A stretch of DNA of 13,114 bases from Rhodospirillales bacterium (GTDB lineage Bacteria > Pseudomonadota > Alphaproteobacteria > Reyranellales > Reyranellaceae). The DNA lies in assembly GCA_013205335.1 (NCBI GenBank), contig JABMNB010000501.1, forward strand, positions 1-13,114. Reading direction: 5' to 3'. A model generated the notes under the pieces. That model had not been told where the DNA came from. It did not search any database and was given only the letters and a program-made list of their open reading frames with translations. Position 1 is the stretch's first letter. The number at the start of each line of letters is the position of its first letter. Position numbers and translations under genes: made by a program. Shown in pieces: positions 6,205 through 12,493 of the stretch.

Positions 6205-7341
6205 ATGAGCATCAGACCGTACCGCGATATCCAGCGCCGCAAGTCGCGGCGCGTGATGGTTGGGTCCGTGCCGGTGGGCGGCGATTCGCCGATCACCGTC
6301 CAGACCATGACCAACACGCTGACCGCGGACGCCGACGCGACCATCGCCCAGATCCGCCGCTGCGAAGAGGTGGGGGTGGATATCGTCCGGGTGTCCTGCC
6401 CCGACGAGGAGTCGACGGCGGCACTGTCCCAGATCGTGCGGGCCTCGAAGGTCCCGATCGTGGCCGACATCCACTTTCACTATAAGCGCGCCATCGAGGC
6501 GGCCGAGGCGGGTGCGGCCTGCCTGCGCATAAACCCGGGCAATATCGGCAGCGCCGAGCGGGTGCGCGAGGTGGTGAAGGCGGCCAAGGATCACGGCTGC
6601 TCCATGCGCATCGGCGTCAATGCCGGCTCGCTGGAAAAGGACCTGCTCGAGAAGTACGGCGAGCCCTGCCCCGAGGCGATGGTGGAGAGCGCGCTCGACC
6701 ACGCGCGCATCCTGCAGGATCACGACTTCCACGAGTTCAAGATCAGCGTGAAGGCGTCCGACGTCTTCCTGGCGGTTGCGGCCTACCAGCAGCTCGCCGA
6801 CGCCTGCGACTACCCGCTGCATGTCGGGGTCACCGAGGCGGGCGGCACGCGCACGGGCACGGTGAAGTCGTCGATCGGCATGGGCTCGCTGCTGTGGGCC
6901 GGCATCGGCGACACGATCCGTGTCTCGCTCTCGGCCGAACCCGAGGAAGAGGTCCGCGTCGGCTTCGAAATGCTGAAGGCGCTGAACCTGCGGCATCGCG
7001 GCGTCAACATCATCTCCTGCCCGTCCTGCGCACGTCAGCAGTACGACGTCATCCGCACGGTCGAGGCGCTGGAGAAGCGCATCGCCCACATCACCACGCC
7101 GATGACGGTGTCGGTGATCGGCTGCGTCGTGAACGGACCGGGCGAGGCGCGCGAGACCGACATCGGCTTCACCGGCGGCGGCGCCAACAACCACCAGGTC
7201 TATATCGCCGGCGTCCCGCACCATCGTCTGAAGGACGCGAACGTCGTTGACCATCTGGTTGGGCTGATCGAGCAGAAGGCGGCCGAGATCGAGGCCGCCA
7301 AGGTGGAAGAAGCCGAGCGACATCGCGCCGCTGCCGAGTAG
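6205..7341 (+). CDS. ispG: IspG (GcpE), 4-hydroxy-3-methylbut-2-enyl diphosphate synthase
   Basis: IspG is the [4Fe-4S] enzyme that reductively converts methylerythritol cyclodiphosphate to HMBPP, the penultimate step of the MEP isoprenoid pathway. It has 378 residues, the normal length of the two-domain bacterial form. The N-terminal TIM barrel shows VPVGGDSPITVQTMTNT, DIVRVSCPDE, PIVADIHFHY and LRINPGNIG. The barrel continues with MRIGVNAGSL, HVGVTEAGG and GIGDTIRVSLS. The cluster-binding domain holds CPSC (Cys272, Cys275) and GCVVNGPGE with Cys307 and the catalytic Glu314, so all three cluster cysteines are present. The start RPYRDIQRRKSRRVMVG is typical. There is no ribosome-binding site ahead of the ATG. 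The C-terminus adds a short charged, Ala/Glu-rich helix. hisS follows after 46 nt with no terminator, suggesting shared transcription. Confidence 0.96.
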   Translation: MSIRPYRDIQRRKSRRVMVGSVPVGGDSPITVQTMTNTLTADADATIAQIRRCEEVGVDIVRVSCPDEESTAALSQIVRASKVPIVADIHFHYKRAIEAAEAGAACLRINPGNIGSAERVREVVKAAKDHGCSMRIGVNAGSLEKDLLEKYGEPCPEAMVESALDHARILQDHDFHEFKISVKASDVFLAVAAYQQLADACDYPLHVGVTEAGGTRTGTVKSSIGMGSLLWAGIGDTIRVSLSAEPEEEVRVGFEMLKALNLRHRGVNIISCPSCARQQYDVIRTVEALEKRIAHITTPMTVSVIGCVVNGPGEARETDIGFTGGGANNHQVYIAGVPHHRLKDANVVDHLVGLIEQKAAEIEAAKVEEAERHRAAAE

Positions 7342-7387
7342 CGGCCCCAGGCTTTCCTTTCCCGACGATCTTTCAAGGCGATTTCCC

Positions 7388-8653
7388 GTGAGCAAGATGC
7401 AACCCGTGCGTGGCACGCACGATCTCCTCCCCGACGATTACCGGCGCTTTGCGCACGTCGTCGACACGGCGCGCGAGGTGGCGCGCCTCTACGGTTATCG
7501 CGAGATGGCGACGCCGATCTTCGAGTTCACCGAGCTGTTCGCCCGCGGCATCGGCGAGACGACCGACGTCGTGTCGAAGGAGATGTACACCTTCGCCGAT
7601 CGCGGCAACGAATCGCTGACCTTGCGACCGGAATACACCGCCGGTATCTGCCGCGCCTTCGTGTCGAACGGCGAGCTGACACAGCAACTTCCGCTCAAGG
7701 TCTTCGCGGCGGGCCCGATGTTCCGTTACGAGCGGCCGCAGAAGGGCCGGCAGCGCCAGTTTCACCAGATCGACCTCGAGGTGCTGGGCGCGCCCGAGCC
7801 CGGCGCCGACATCGAGGTGATCTCGGTCGCAGCCGATATCCTCGACCGGCTCACGATTCTCGATCGCTGCGTCCTCAAGATCAATTCGCTCGGCGATCCG
7901 GAGAGCCGCACCGGGTACCGCAAGGTGCTGACCGACTATTATTCCGGCCACCTTGCCAGTCTTTCGGAGGATTCGCGCAATCGCCTGACGCGCAATCCGT
8001 TGCGCATCCTCGACAGCAAGGACGAGGGCGACAAGGCGATCAACACCGGCGCGCCGAGTTTCTCCGATCACCTCAACGAGGCGAGCCGTGATTTCTTCAA
8101 GTCCGTCCAGGACGGGCTCACGGCCGCCGGTATCGTCTTCGAGGTCGATCCGGCGCTGGTGCGCGGCCTCGACTACTACACCCACACCGCCTTCGAGTTC
8201 GTGACGACCCATCTCGGCGCCCAGGGCACAGTGCTGGGCGGCGGTCGATATGACGGGCTGATCGCCGAGCTGGGCGGCCCGCCGACGGCCGGCATCGGCT
8301 GGGCAGGCGGCATCGAGCGGCTGATGATGCTGGCGGACGAGCCCAAGCCCCTGCCTCGGCCCGTCGTCATCGCGCCGCTGGGCGCGGCGGCCGAGGCCAG
8401 GGCGCTGGGCATCGCACGCCTGCTCCGCCGCCAGGGCATCACCGTCGAGCAGGACTATCGCGGCAACATGAAACGGCGCATGCAGCGGGCCAACAAGCTC
8501 AATGCCCGCGCGGCACTGATCATCGGCGACGACGAGCTGGCCAAGGGCGTGGCGCAGCTCAAGGATCTCGACAGCGGCAGCCAGCGCGAAGTGCCGCTCG
8601 ATGGTCTCGCCGAAGCCCTCGTCGCCACCTTGGCCGAAGCCCCGAAGGTCTGA
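7388..8653 (+). CDS. hisS: Histidyl-tRNA synthetase
   Basis: The enzyme charges tRNA-His with histidine in the cytoplasm. It has 421 residues, normal for bacterial class II HisRS. The N-terminus MQPVRGTHDLLPDD and motif 1 region (YREMATPIFEFTELF) are typical. Motif 2 at about 105-130 reads VFAAGPMFRYERPQKGRQRQFHQ. The histidine-specific LVRGLDYYTHTAFEF includes Arg259, and motif 3 is AGIGWAGGIERLMML (301-315). A C-terminal anticodon-binding domain follows (PVVIAPLG onward, with ARAALIIGDDE). The start is a GTG at 7388 with CAAGG about 9 nt upstream; the ATG three codons later is possible but the GTG is better spaced. Its stop overlaps the prfA leader: only one base separates the two genes, so they are almost certainly co-transcribed and perhaps translationally coupled. 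Confidence 0.95.
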   Translation: MSKMQPVRGTHDLLPDDYRRFAHVVDTAREVARLYGYREMATPIFEFTELFARGIGETTDVVSKEMYTFADRGNESLTLRPEYTAGICRAFVSNGELTQQLPLKVFAAGPMFRYERPQKGRQRQFHQIDLEVLGAPEPGADIEVISVAADILDRLTILDRCVLKINSLGDPESRTGYRKVLTDYYSGHLASLSEDSRNRLTRNPLRILDSKDEGDKAINTGAPSFSDHLNEASRDFFKSVQDGLTAAGIVFEVDPALVRGLDYYTHTAFEFVTTHLGAQGTVLGGGRYDGLIAELGGPPTAGIGWAGGIERLMMLADEPKPLPRPVVIAPLGAAAEARALGIARLLRRQGITVEQDYRGNMKRRMQRANKLNARAALIIGDDELAKGVAQLKDLDSGSQREVPLDGLAEALVATLAEAPKV

Positions 8654-8654
8654 G

Positions 8655-9719
8655 ATGTCGCTGCTGCTCAAACTCAACCAGATCGTAACGCGCCATGCCG
8701 AGCTGCAGGCGGCATTGTCCGCCGGCACGCTCGATTCGCAGAAGTTCGTTGCCGCCTCGAAGGAATACGCCGACCTGGGCCCGCTCGTCGAGGCGGTGAA
8801 CGAGTGGCAGAAGGCCGAGCGGGAATTGAAGGATGCCGAGGCGATGGCGTCCGATCCCGACATGAAGGCGATAGCCGAGGAAGAGGCGGGAGCGATCCGC
8901 AAGCGCCTGCCCGAGCTCGAGCGCACCGTGAAGCGGATGCTGCTGCCCAAGGATGCGGCCGACGAGAAGAACGCCATCCTCGAAATCCGCGCCGGCACCG
9001 GCGGCGACGAGGCGGCCCTGTTCGCGGCCGACCTGTTCCGCATGTACCAGAGATACGCCGGCGAAAAGGGCTGGAAGTTCGAGGTCATGGAGCTCTCCGA
9101 CACCGGCATCGGCGGCTACCGCGAGGCGATCGCCACGGTGACGGGCCGCAGCGTCTTCGCCCGTCTCAAGTTCGAATCCGGCGTGCATCGAGTGCAGCGC
9201 GTGCCGGCGACCGAGGCCCAGGGCCGCATCCATACCTCGGCGGCGACGGTGGCGGTGCTGCCGGAAGCCGAGGAGGTCGACATCAAGATCGACGAGAAGG
9301 ACCTGCGCATCGACGTGTTCCGGGCCTCGGGGCCAGGTGGCCAGTCCGTCAATACGACCGACTCGGCGGTGCGTATCACCCACCTTCCGACCGGTGTCGT
9401 CGTCAGCCAGCAGGACGAGAAGAGCCAGCACAAGAACCGCGCAAAGGCGATGAAGATCCTGCGCGCGCGCCTCTACGACGCCGAGCGCCAGCGTCTCGAC
9501 GATCTGCGCTCTGCCGATCGCAAGGGCCAGGTCGGCAGCGGCGACCGCAGCGAACGCATCCGCACCTACAATTTTCCCCAGAGCAGGGTGACCGATCACC
9601 GGATCAACCTCACCCTCTACAATCTCGCCGAGATCCTCGACGGGCGCGGCCTGGACGCCATCGTCGATGCCCTGACCTCCGAGGATGAGGCCACGCGGCT
9701 GGCGGAGCTTGCGGCCTAG
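8655..9719 (+). CDS. prfA: Peptide chain release factor 1 (RF1)
   Basis: RF1 reads UAA and UAG stop codons and releases the finished peptide. It has 354 residues, normal for the family (about 355-360). Codon recognition uses the PAT tripeptide at residues 184-186 (VPATEAQGRIHTS), which marks it as RF1 rather than RF2. The catalytic GGQ is at 228-230 in a typical SGPGGQSVN context, and the SQQDEKSQHKNRAKA and ERIRTYNFPQSRVTDHRI blocks are intact. The chosen start is ATG 8655 (MSLLLKLNQI), one base after the hisS stop, with GAAGG about 6 nt upstream inside hisS. The frame is open further upstream to 8601, but that only overlaps hisS. prmC, which methylates the GGQ glutamine, begins 3 nt after the prfA stop, so the substrate and its modifier are made together. 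Confidence 0.96.
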   Translation: MSLLLKLNQIVTRHAELQAALSAGTLDSQKFVAASKEYADLGPLVEAVNEWQKAERELKDAEAMASDPDMKAIAEEEAGAIRKRLPELERTVKRMLLPKDAADEKNAILEIRAGTGGDEAALFAADLFRMYQRYAGEKGWKFEVMELSDTGIGGYREAIATVTGRSVFARLKFESGVHRVQRVPATEAQGRIHTSAATVAVLPEAEEVDIKIDEKDLRIDVFRASGPGGQSVNTTDSAVRITHLPTGVVVSQQDEKSQHKNRAKAMKILRARLYDAERQRLDDLRSADRKGQVGSGDRSERIRTYNFPQSRVTDHRINLTLYNLAEILDGRGLDAIVDALTSEDEATRLAELAA

Positions 9720-9722
9720 CCG

Positions 9723-10607
9723 GTGGCGGGGAACGCCTCATACGATGCCCTGTTGCGCGATACGGCCGTCGCATTGACGGCGGCCGGGATCGACAATGTC
9801 CGCTTCGAAGCCCGGCTCCTGCTGAGCCGCGCTGCCGGATTGACGATCGAGCAACTGATCTCGCGAGGACCCGATTCGGCGCCTGGAGCGGCGGCGACGA
9901 CGTTGCGCGAGCTCACGGCGCGGCGCGTACGACGCGAACCGATGGCGTACATCCTGGGCGAGCGCGAATTCTGGGGCCTGCCCTTCAAGGTTTCGCCGGC
10001 GGTTCTCATCCCGCGCCCCGACAGCGAGACGGTGATCGAGACGGTGCTCTACCTGCTGCCCGACCGCAGCGGGAAGCTGCGGATCCTCGATCTCGGTATC
10101 GGGTCGGGCTGCCTGCTGCTCAGCTTGCTGCGGGAGTATCCGCAGGCGGGCGGCGTCGGGATCGATGCCTCGGACGCGGCGCTCGCCGTCGCCAAGGCCA
10201 ATGCCGACGCGCTGGGCGTGGAGCCCCGCGCGCGTCTCGCGAGCGGGGATTGGAGGCAGGCCGGCTGGGCGGACCGGCTGATCGACCGGTTCGGCGGGCC
10301 CTTCGATCTGCTGGTTTCCAATCCGCCCTATATCGCGAGCGCCACAGTGGAAGGCCTGATGCCCGAAGTGGCCGTCCACGAGCCCAGGTTGGCCCTCGAC
10401 GGCGGCTCGGACGGACTGGCGGCGTATCGCATCATCGCGGCCGCGTCCTCGAAGCTGGTCGTGCCGGGTGGCTGGGTCGTCGTGGAAGGGGGAGAGGGTC
10501 AAGCCCCCGAGATCGCCTCGCTTTTCTCGGCCGCCGGTCTCGCTCCCCAGCCGGCCCGCAAGGATCTCGGCGGAATCGAGCGCGTCGTGCCCGCCCAGCA
10601 TTTATAG
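9723..10607 (+). CDS. prmC: PrmC (HemK), release factor glutamine N5-methyltransferase
   Basis: PrmC methylates the glutamine of the GGQ motif in RF1 and RF2, raising peptide release efficiency. It has 294 residues, normal length. The N-terminal helical release-factor-binding domain covers about 1-95 (EARLLLSRAAGLT, REPMAYILGEREFWGLPFKV). The methyltransferase domain has the PRPDSETVIE entry, SAM motif I ILDLGIGSGC (121-130), and the substrate-glutamine motif NPPY (200-203) in VSNPPYIAS. The HEPRLALDGGSDGL block is also typical. The start is a GTG at 9723, 3 nt after the prfA stop; the Shine-Dalgarno signal is weak, which fits coupling to prfA translation. The older name hemK reflects a mistaken link with heme synthesis. 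It ends the hisS-prfA-prmC run; a new promoter-like site begins right after its stop. Confidence 0.95.
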   Translation: MAGNASYDALLRDTAVALTAAGIDNVRFEARLLLSRAAGLTIEQLISRGPDSAPGAAATTLRELTARRVRREPMAYILGEREFWGLPFKVSPAVLIPRPDSETVIETVLYLLPDRSGKLRILDLGIGSGCLLLSLLREYPQAGGVGIDASDAALAVAKANADALGVEPRARLASGDWRQAGWADRLIDRFGGPFDLLVSNPPYIASATVEGLMPEVAVHEPRLALDGGSDGLAAYRIIAAASSKLVVPGGWVVVEGGEGQAPEIASLFSAAGLAPQPARKDLGGIERVVPAQHL

Positions 10608-10608
10608 G

Positions 10609-10637
10609 TTGGCAATCCTGGGGAATGAGACTAGGTT
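10609..10637 (+). promoter_or_regulatory. Possible promoter of the DUF4167 gene
   Basis: TTGGCA (10609-10614) matches five of six -35 positions and is followed after 17 bp by TAGGTT (10632-10637), a weak 3-of-6 -10. It begins immediately after the prmC stop. If used, the DUF4167 transcript would carry a leader of about 137 nt. Confidence 0.35.
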
Positions 10638-10690
10638 CCACTCACCCCTTGGGGGGACATTGGTCCGACCGGTCTATGGCGGCGGACACC

Positions 10691-10736
10691 AAACCCCTGA
10701 ATTCAGCCGTGACGGCGCCCGGAAAGGGCAGAGGGG
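10691..10736 (+). ncRNA. Candidate structured 5' leader (three-way junction) of DUF4167 gene
   Basis: Within the 173-nt gap before DUF4167, three nested perfect stems can form together. P1 is CCCCT/AGGGG (10694-10698 with 10732-10736). P2 is GCCG/CGGC (10706-10709 with 10713-10716). P3 is GCCC/GGGC (10717-10720 with 10726-10729), closed by a GGAAA loop. P2 and P3 abut and could stack coaxially. I do not recognise a known riboswitch. A 10-bp palindrome, CTGAATTCAG (10697-10706), overlaps it and is an alternative explanation as a DNA-binding site. The fold was found by eye; short GC-rich stems arise by chance. Confidence 0.3.
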
Positions 10737-10780
10737 AACTAAAAACAACATCCGTCTGGCGTGCAACTGGCCCTAGGTTA

Positions 10781-11683
10781 ATGAGACCAAACAATCGTCA
10801 GCGGTCGCGCGGCGGTCGCAGTGGTGGCGGCGGTAGCAGCGGCGGCGGTGGCAACAACCACCATAGCAAGCCTCAGCATCACAACCCCAATCGTCCGCCC
10901 AATCGAAACCAGATCTTCGACAGCAGTGGCCCCGACGTGCGGGTCCGTGGCAATGCGCATCAGGTTTTCGACAAGTATCAGTCGCTGGCCCGCGAGGCCG
11001 CGTCCTCCGGCGATCGCATCCTGGCCGAATCCTACTGGCAGTATGCCGATCACTATTACCGGATGATCCAGGCCCAGGGCGGATTCGTCCAACGCAACAA
11101 CCTCGGTTGGGGCGAAAACGGCGAGGAAGGCCAGCAACCAGGCCAGCCAGGGCAGCAGGGCCAGCCCGGCGGCCAGGCGCCGCAGAATGGCAGCGATCAT
11201 GCGCCGTCCAACGAGCGCGGCGGTCGTGGTGAGCAGCCTGATCAGGGCCAGATCGATGACGCGCCAGCCGATCAGAGCCAGTCCGAGCCCCGTCAGGCCG
11301 AGCCCCGTCAGGCCGATCATCGCCAGTCCGACAATCGCCAGTCCGACAATCGCCAGTCCGACAATCGCCAGTCCGAGAATCGCCAGTCCGACACTCGTCA
11401 GTCTGACAATCGTCAGTCCGACAATCGTCAGTCTGACAATCGTCAGTCCGAAAGTCGTCAGTCCGACACTCGTCCGTCCGAAACTCGCCAGTCCGAAAGT
11501 CGTCAGTCCGATCGCCGCCAGGCTGACCGGCGCCAGGCCGACCCTGTCGAAGAGGAGCCCGGCCTGACCGGTGTGGCCTTCCTTCAGAAGGGTCGCGCGG
11601 CGGCCGGCAACAACGACCCGGCGGCCGACGAGCAGCCCGAAGTGCCGGAATTCGTTCCCGCCAGCGGCGGCCGGCGCGGCTGA
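10781..11683 (+). CDS. DUF4167 family protein with pentapeptide-repeat low-complexity tail
   Basis: The 300-residue protein opens with a basic, Gly-rich segment (RQRSRGGRSGGGG, residues 6-18) and a His/Asn/Pro stretch. The conserved DUF4167 domain follows at about 45-100 (SSGPDVRVRGNAH, KYQSLAREAASSGDRI, AESYWQYADHYYRMI). After it come a Gln/Gly/Pro-rich segment (115-137) and 17 tandem five-residue units of the form (S/A)(D/E)xRQ (168-252). The acidic tail includes GLTGVAFLQKGR. The start at ATG 10781 (MRPNNRQ) is the typical family N-terminus and has AGG just upstream; the frame is open far upstream through prmC, but those codons are not the gene. The family is found in Alphaproteobacteria, commonly between prmC and clpB as here, and has no established function to my knowledge. 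The RG-rich start hints at nucleic-acid binding, which is inference. No signal peptide or membrane segment is seen. Confidence 0.9.
   Translation: MRPNNRQRSRGGRSGGGGSSGGGGNNHHSKPQHHNPNRPPNRNQIFDSSGPDVRVRGNAHQVFDKYQSLAREAASSGDRILAESYWQYADHYYRMIQAQGGFVQRNNLGWGENGEEGQQPGQPGQQGQPGGQAPQNGSDHAPSNERGGRGEQPDQGQIDDAPADQSQSEPRQAEPRQADHRQSDNRQSDNRQSDNRQSENRQSDTRQSDNRQSDNRQSDNRQSESRQSDTRPSETRQSESRQSDRRQADRRQADPVEEEPGLTGVAFLQKGRAAAGNNDPAADEQPEVPEFVPASGGRRG
11282..11536 (+). repeat. 15-bp tandem repeat, 17 units, inside the DUF4167 gene
   Basis: Seventeen consecutive 15-bp units of the type TCCGACAATCGCCAG encode (S/A)(D/E)xRQ, where x runs P, P, H, N four times, T, N three times, S, T, T, S, R, R. Three central units are identical (codons 183-197). 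Earlier units use CGC for Arg and most later ones CGT, and codons 203-222 form a 30-bp higher-order pair repeated nearly exactly. No unit breaks frame. This pattern indicates recent expansion by slippage or recombination. Confidence 0.95.
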
Positions 11684-11706
11684 CCGGCCAGCGTCTATCC
11701 ATCTCC

Positions 11707-11748
11707 TGAAAAGACGCCCGCCGGCAGCCGCCTGCGGGCGTTTTCTTT
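11707..11748. terminator. Bidirectional intrinsic terminator
   Basis: A perfect 8-bp GC-rich stem, ACGCCCGC (11714-11721) with GCGGGCGT (11734-11741), encloses a 12-nt loop. It is followed by TTTTCTTT on the plus strand and, read from the minus strand, by CTTTTC. It lies 24 nt after the DUF4167 stop and just before the DUF4337 stop, so it serves both convergent genes. Confidence 0.9.
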
Positions 11749-11752
11749 GGTC

Positions 11753-12313
11753 CTAGAGGTGGACCAGCGTGGGGGCGACGAAGGCCAGGACCGTGAAGCC
11801 GAGCCCGACCACGCCCAGGCCGAACGACAGGAAGGTCAGCCAGATCACCGAGGTAAGGGCGGCGGCACCCGCCAGCACGATGGCGAGCTGGAAGCAGGCC
11901 GAGCCGTATTCGAACATATGATAGGCGGCCAGCGACCGGTCGCGATTCTCTTCCTTGACCTTCGCCCGGCCGGCCAGCTCCTTGCGGCCCTCGCCGGTGT
12001 CCGGCTCGGAGTCGTAGCGCTGCGCCGTGCGCCGCCACTGCTCGGTCTGTGCCTTGAGCGCCGGCGGCATGGACGCCGGACCGTCCTTGTAGGTGGCCTC
12101 GACCTGTTCGGCGGCGGTACGCAAGGTCGTCTGCCGGATGGTCTTGGACTGGAAGAAGGACCATAGGTTGGACGCATCGATGTGGCTGGCCAGGGAGTTC
12201 GTCTGCGAACTCTTGCCGCCCATTTCCGACACCGCCAGGAGGGCCGCGAGGATGGCGACCAGCAGGGCGATTTTCTTGTTCGATCCGTCGACGTGGCCGT
12301 GTCCGCCTGACAT
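11753..12313 (-). CDS. DUF4337 family membrane protein
   Basis: This 186-residue protein has three hydrophobic segments: about 14-31 (KIALLVAILAALLAVSE), 136-158 and 160-184. Between the first two lies a polar, charged region (32-130) containing NLWSFFQSKTIRQ, an alanine/glutamate-rich helix likely to form a coiled coil, and a Lys/Glu/Arg-rich stretch. This matches the plan of the DUF4337 family: N-terminal anchor, soluble middle part, C-terminal membrane hairpin. The function is unknown. The N-terminus GGHGHVDGSNKK is His/Gly-rich and probably cytoplasmic. The ATG at 12313 has GGGAG about 6-7 nt upstream. It is convergent with DUF4167 and divergent from clpB. As I recall, DUF4167 and clpB are often direct neighbours in related genomes, so this gene may be an insertion into that block. 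Confidence 0.82.
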   Translation of the reverse strand: MSGGHGHVDGSNKKIALLVAILAALLAVSEMGGKSSQTNSLASHIDASNLWSFFQSKTIRQTTLRTAAEQVEATYKDGPASMPPALKAQTEQWRRTAQRYDSEPDTGEGRKELAGRAKVKEENRDRSLAAYHMFEYGSACFQLAIVLAGAAALTSVIWLTFLSFGLGVVGLGFTVLAFVAPTLVHL

Positions 12314-12343
12314 TCAATGCTCCCTGTCCTGTTGGGCGGCGTT

Positions 12344-12387
12344 CTTAGCCCACGTCCACGACAAGCGGAAGTCGCACCGGGGCTAAG
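12344..12387. promoter_or_regulatory. 8-bp inverted repeat upstream of clpB promoter (possible operator)
   Basis: CTTAGCCC (12344-12351) and GGGCTAAG (12380-12387) are perfect inverted copies with 36-bp centre spacing. They lie between the divergent DUF4337 and clpB genes and end 2 bp before the clpB -35 element. The spacing of about three and a half helical turns is unusual for a simple dimer site, so this could be chance. Confidence 0.25.
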
Positions 12388-12389
12388 GT

Positions 12390-12417
12390 CTTGCAGCCCG
12401 CCGATCCCTCCCCATAT
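12390..12417 (+). promoter_or_regulatory. RpoH (sigma-32) heat-shock promoter of clpB
   Basis: CTTGCA (12390-12395) and CCCCATAT (12410-12417) are separated by 14 bp, close to the heat-shock consensus CTTGAA-N13 to 17-CCCCATnT. It points at clpB, a standard RpoH target. Transcription would start near 12425, leaving a leader of about 70 nt with a strong AAAGG ribosome-binding site before the ATG. Confidence 0.8.
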
Positions 12418-12493
12418 CGCGTGCAGGATGCTTCTTCGGAGGGTCCGCTCTTCCGCCCGCCGCTCGACGGGGGCGTAAAGGAAAGGGTTAGTG

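Noticed and set aside
5650..9109. Two very long minus-strand open frames (about 580 codons each) opposite ispG, hisS and prfA
   Set aside because: They mirror the third-position GC bias of the plus-strand genes, have His/Arg/Asp-rich compositions and no recognisable domains, while the plus-strand products are unmistakable.
10250..10780. Upstream extension of the DUF4167 frame into prmC
   Set aside because: The extended codons overlap prmC out of frame and resemble nothing. The family N-terminus begins at MRPNNRQ (10781).
11282..11536. The regular 15-bp array as a CRISPR or iteron-type array
   Set aside because: The units are contiguous with no spacers, stay in frame with a conserved gene and vary as codons do, so it is a coding tandem repeat.
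10773..12317. Long minus-strand open frame (514 codons) spanning DUF4167, the terminator and DUF4337
   Set aside because: It exists because the 15-bp repeat has no stops in several frames and the DNA is GC-rich. It crosses a strong terminator, is antisense to DUF4167, is out of frame with the convincing DUF4337 protein, and its product is an Arg/Gly/Pro-rich nonsense composition.
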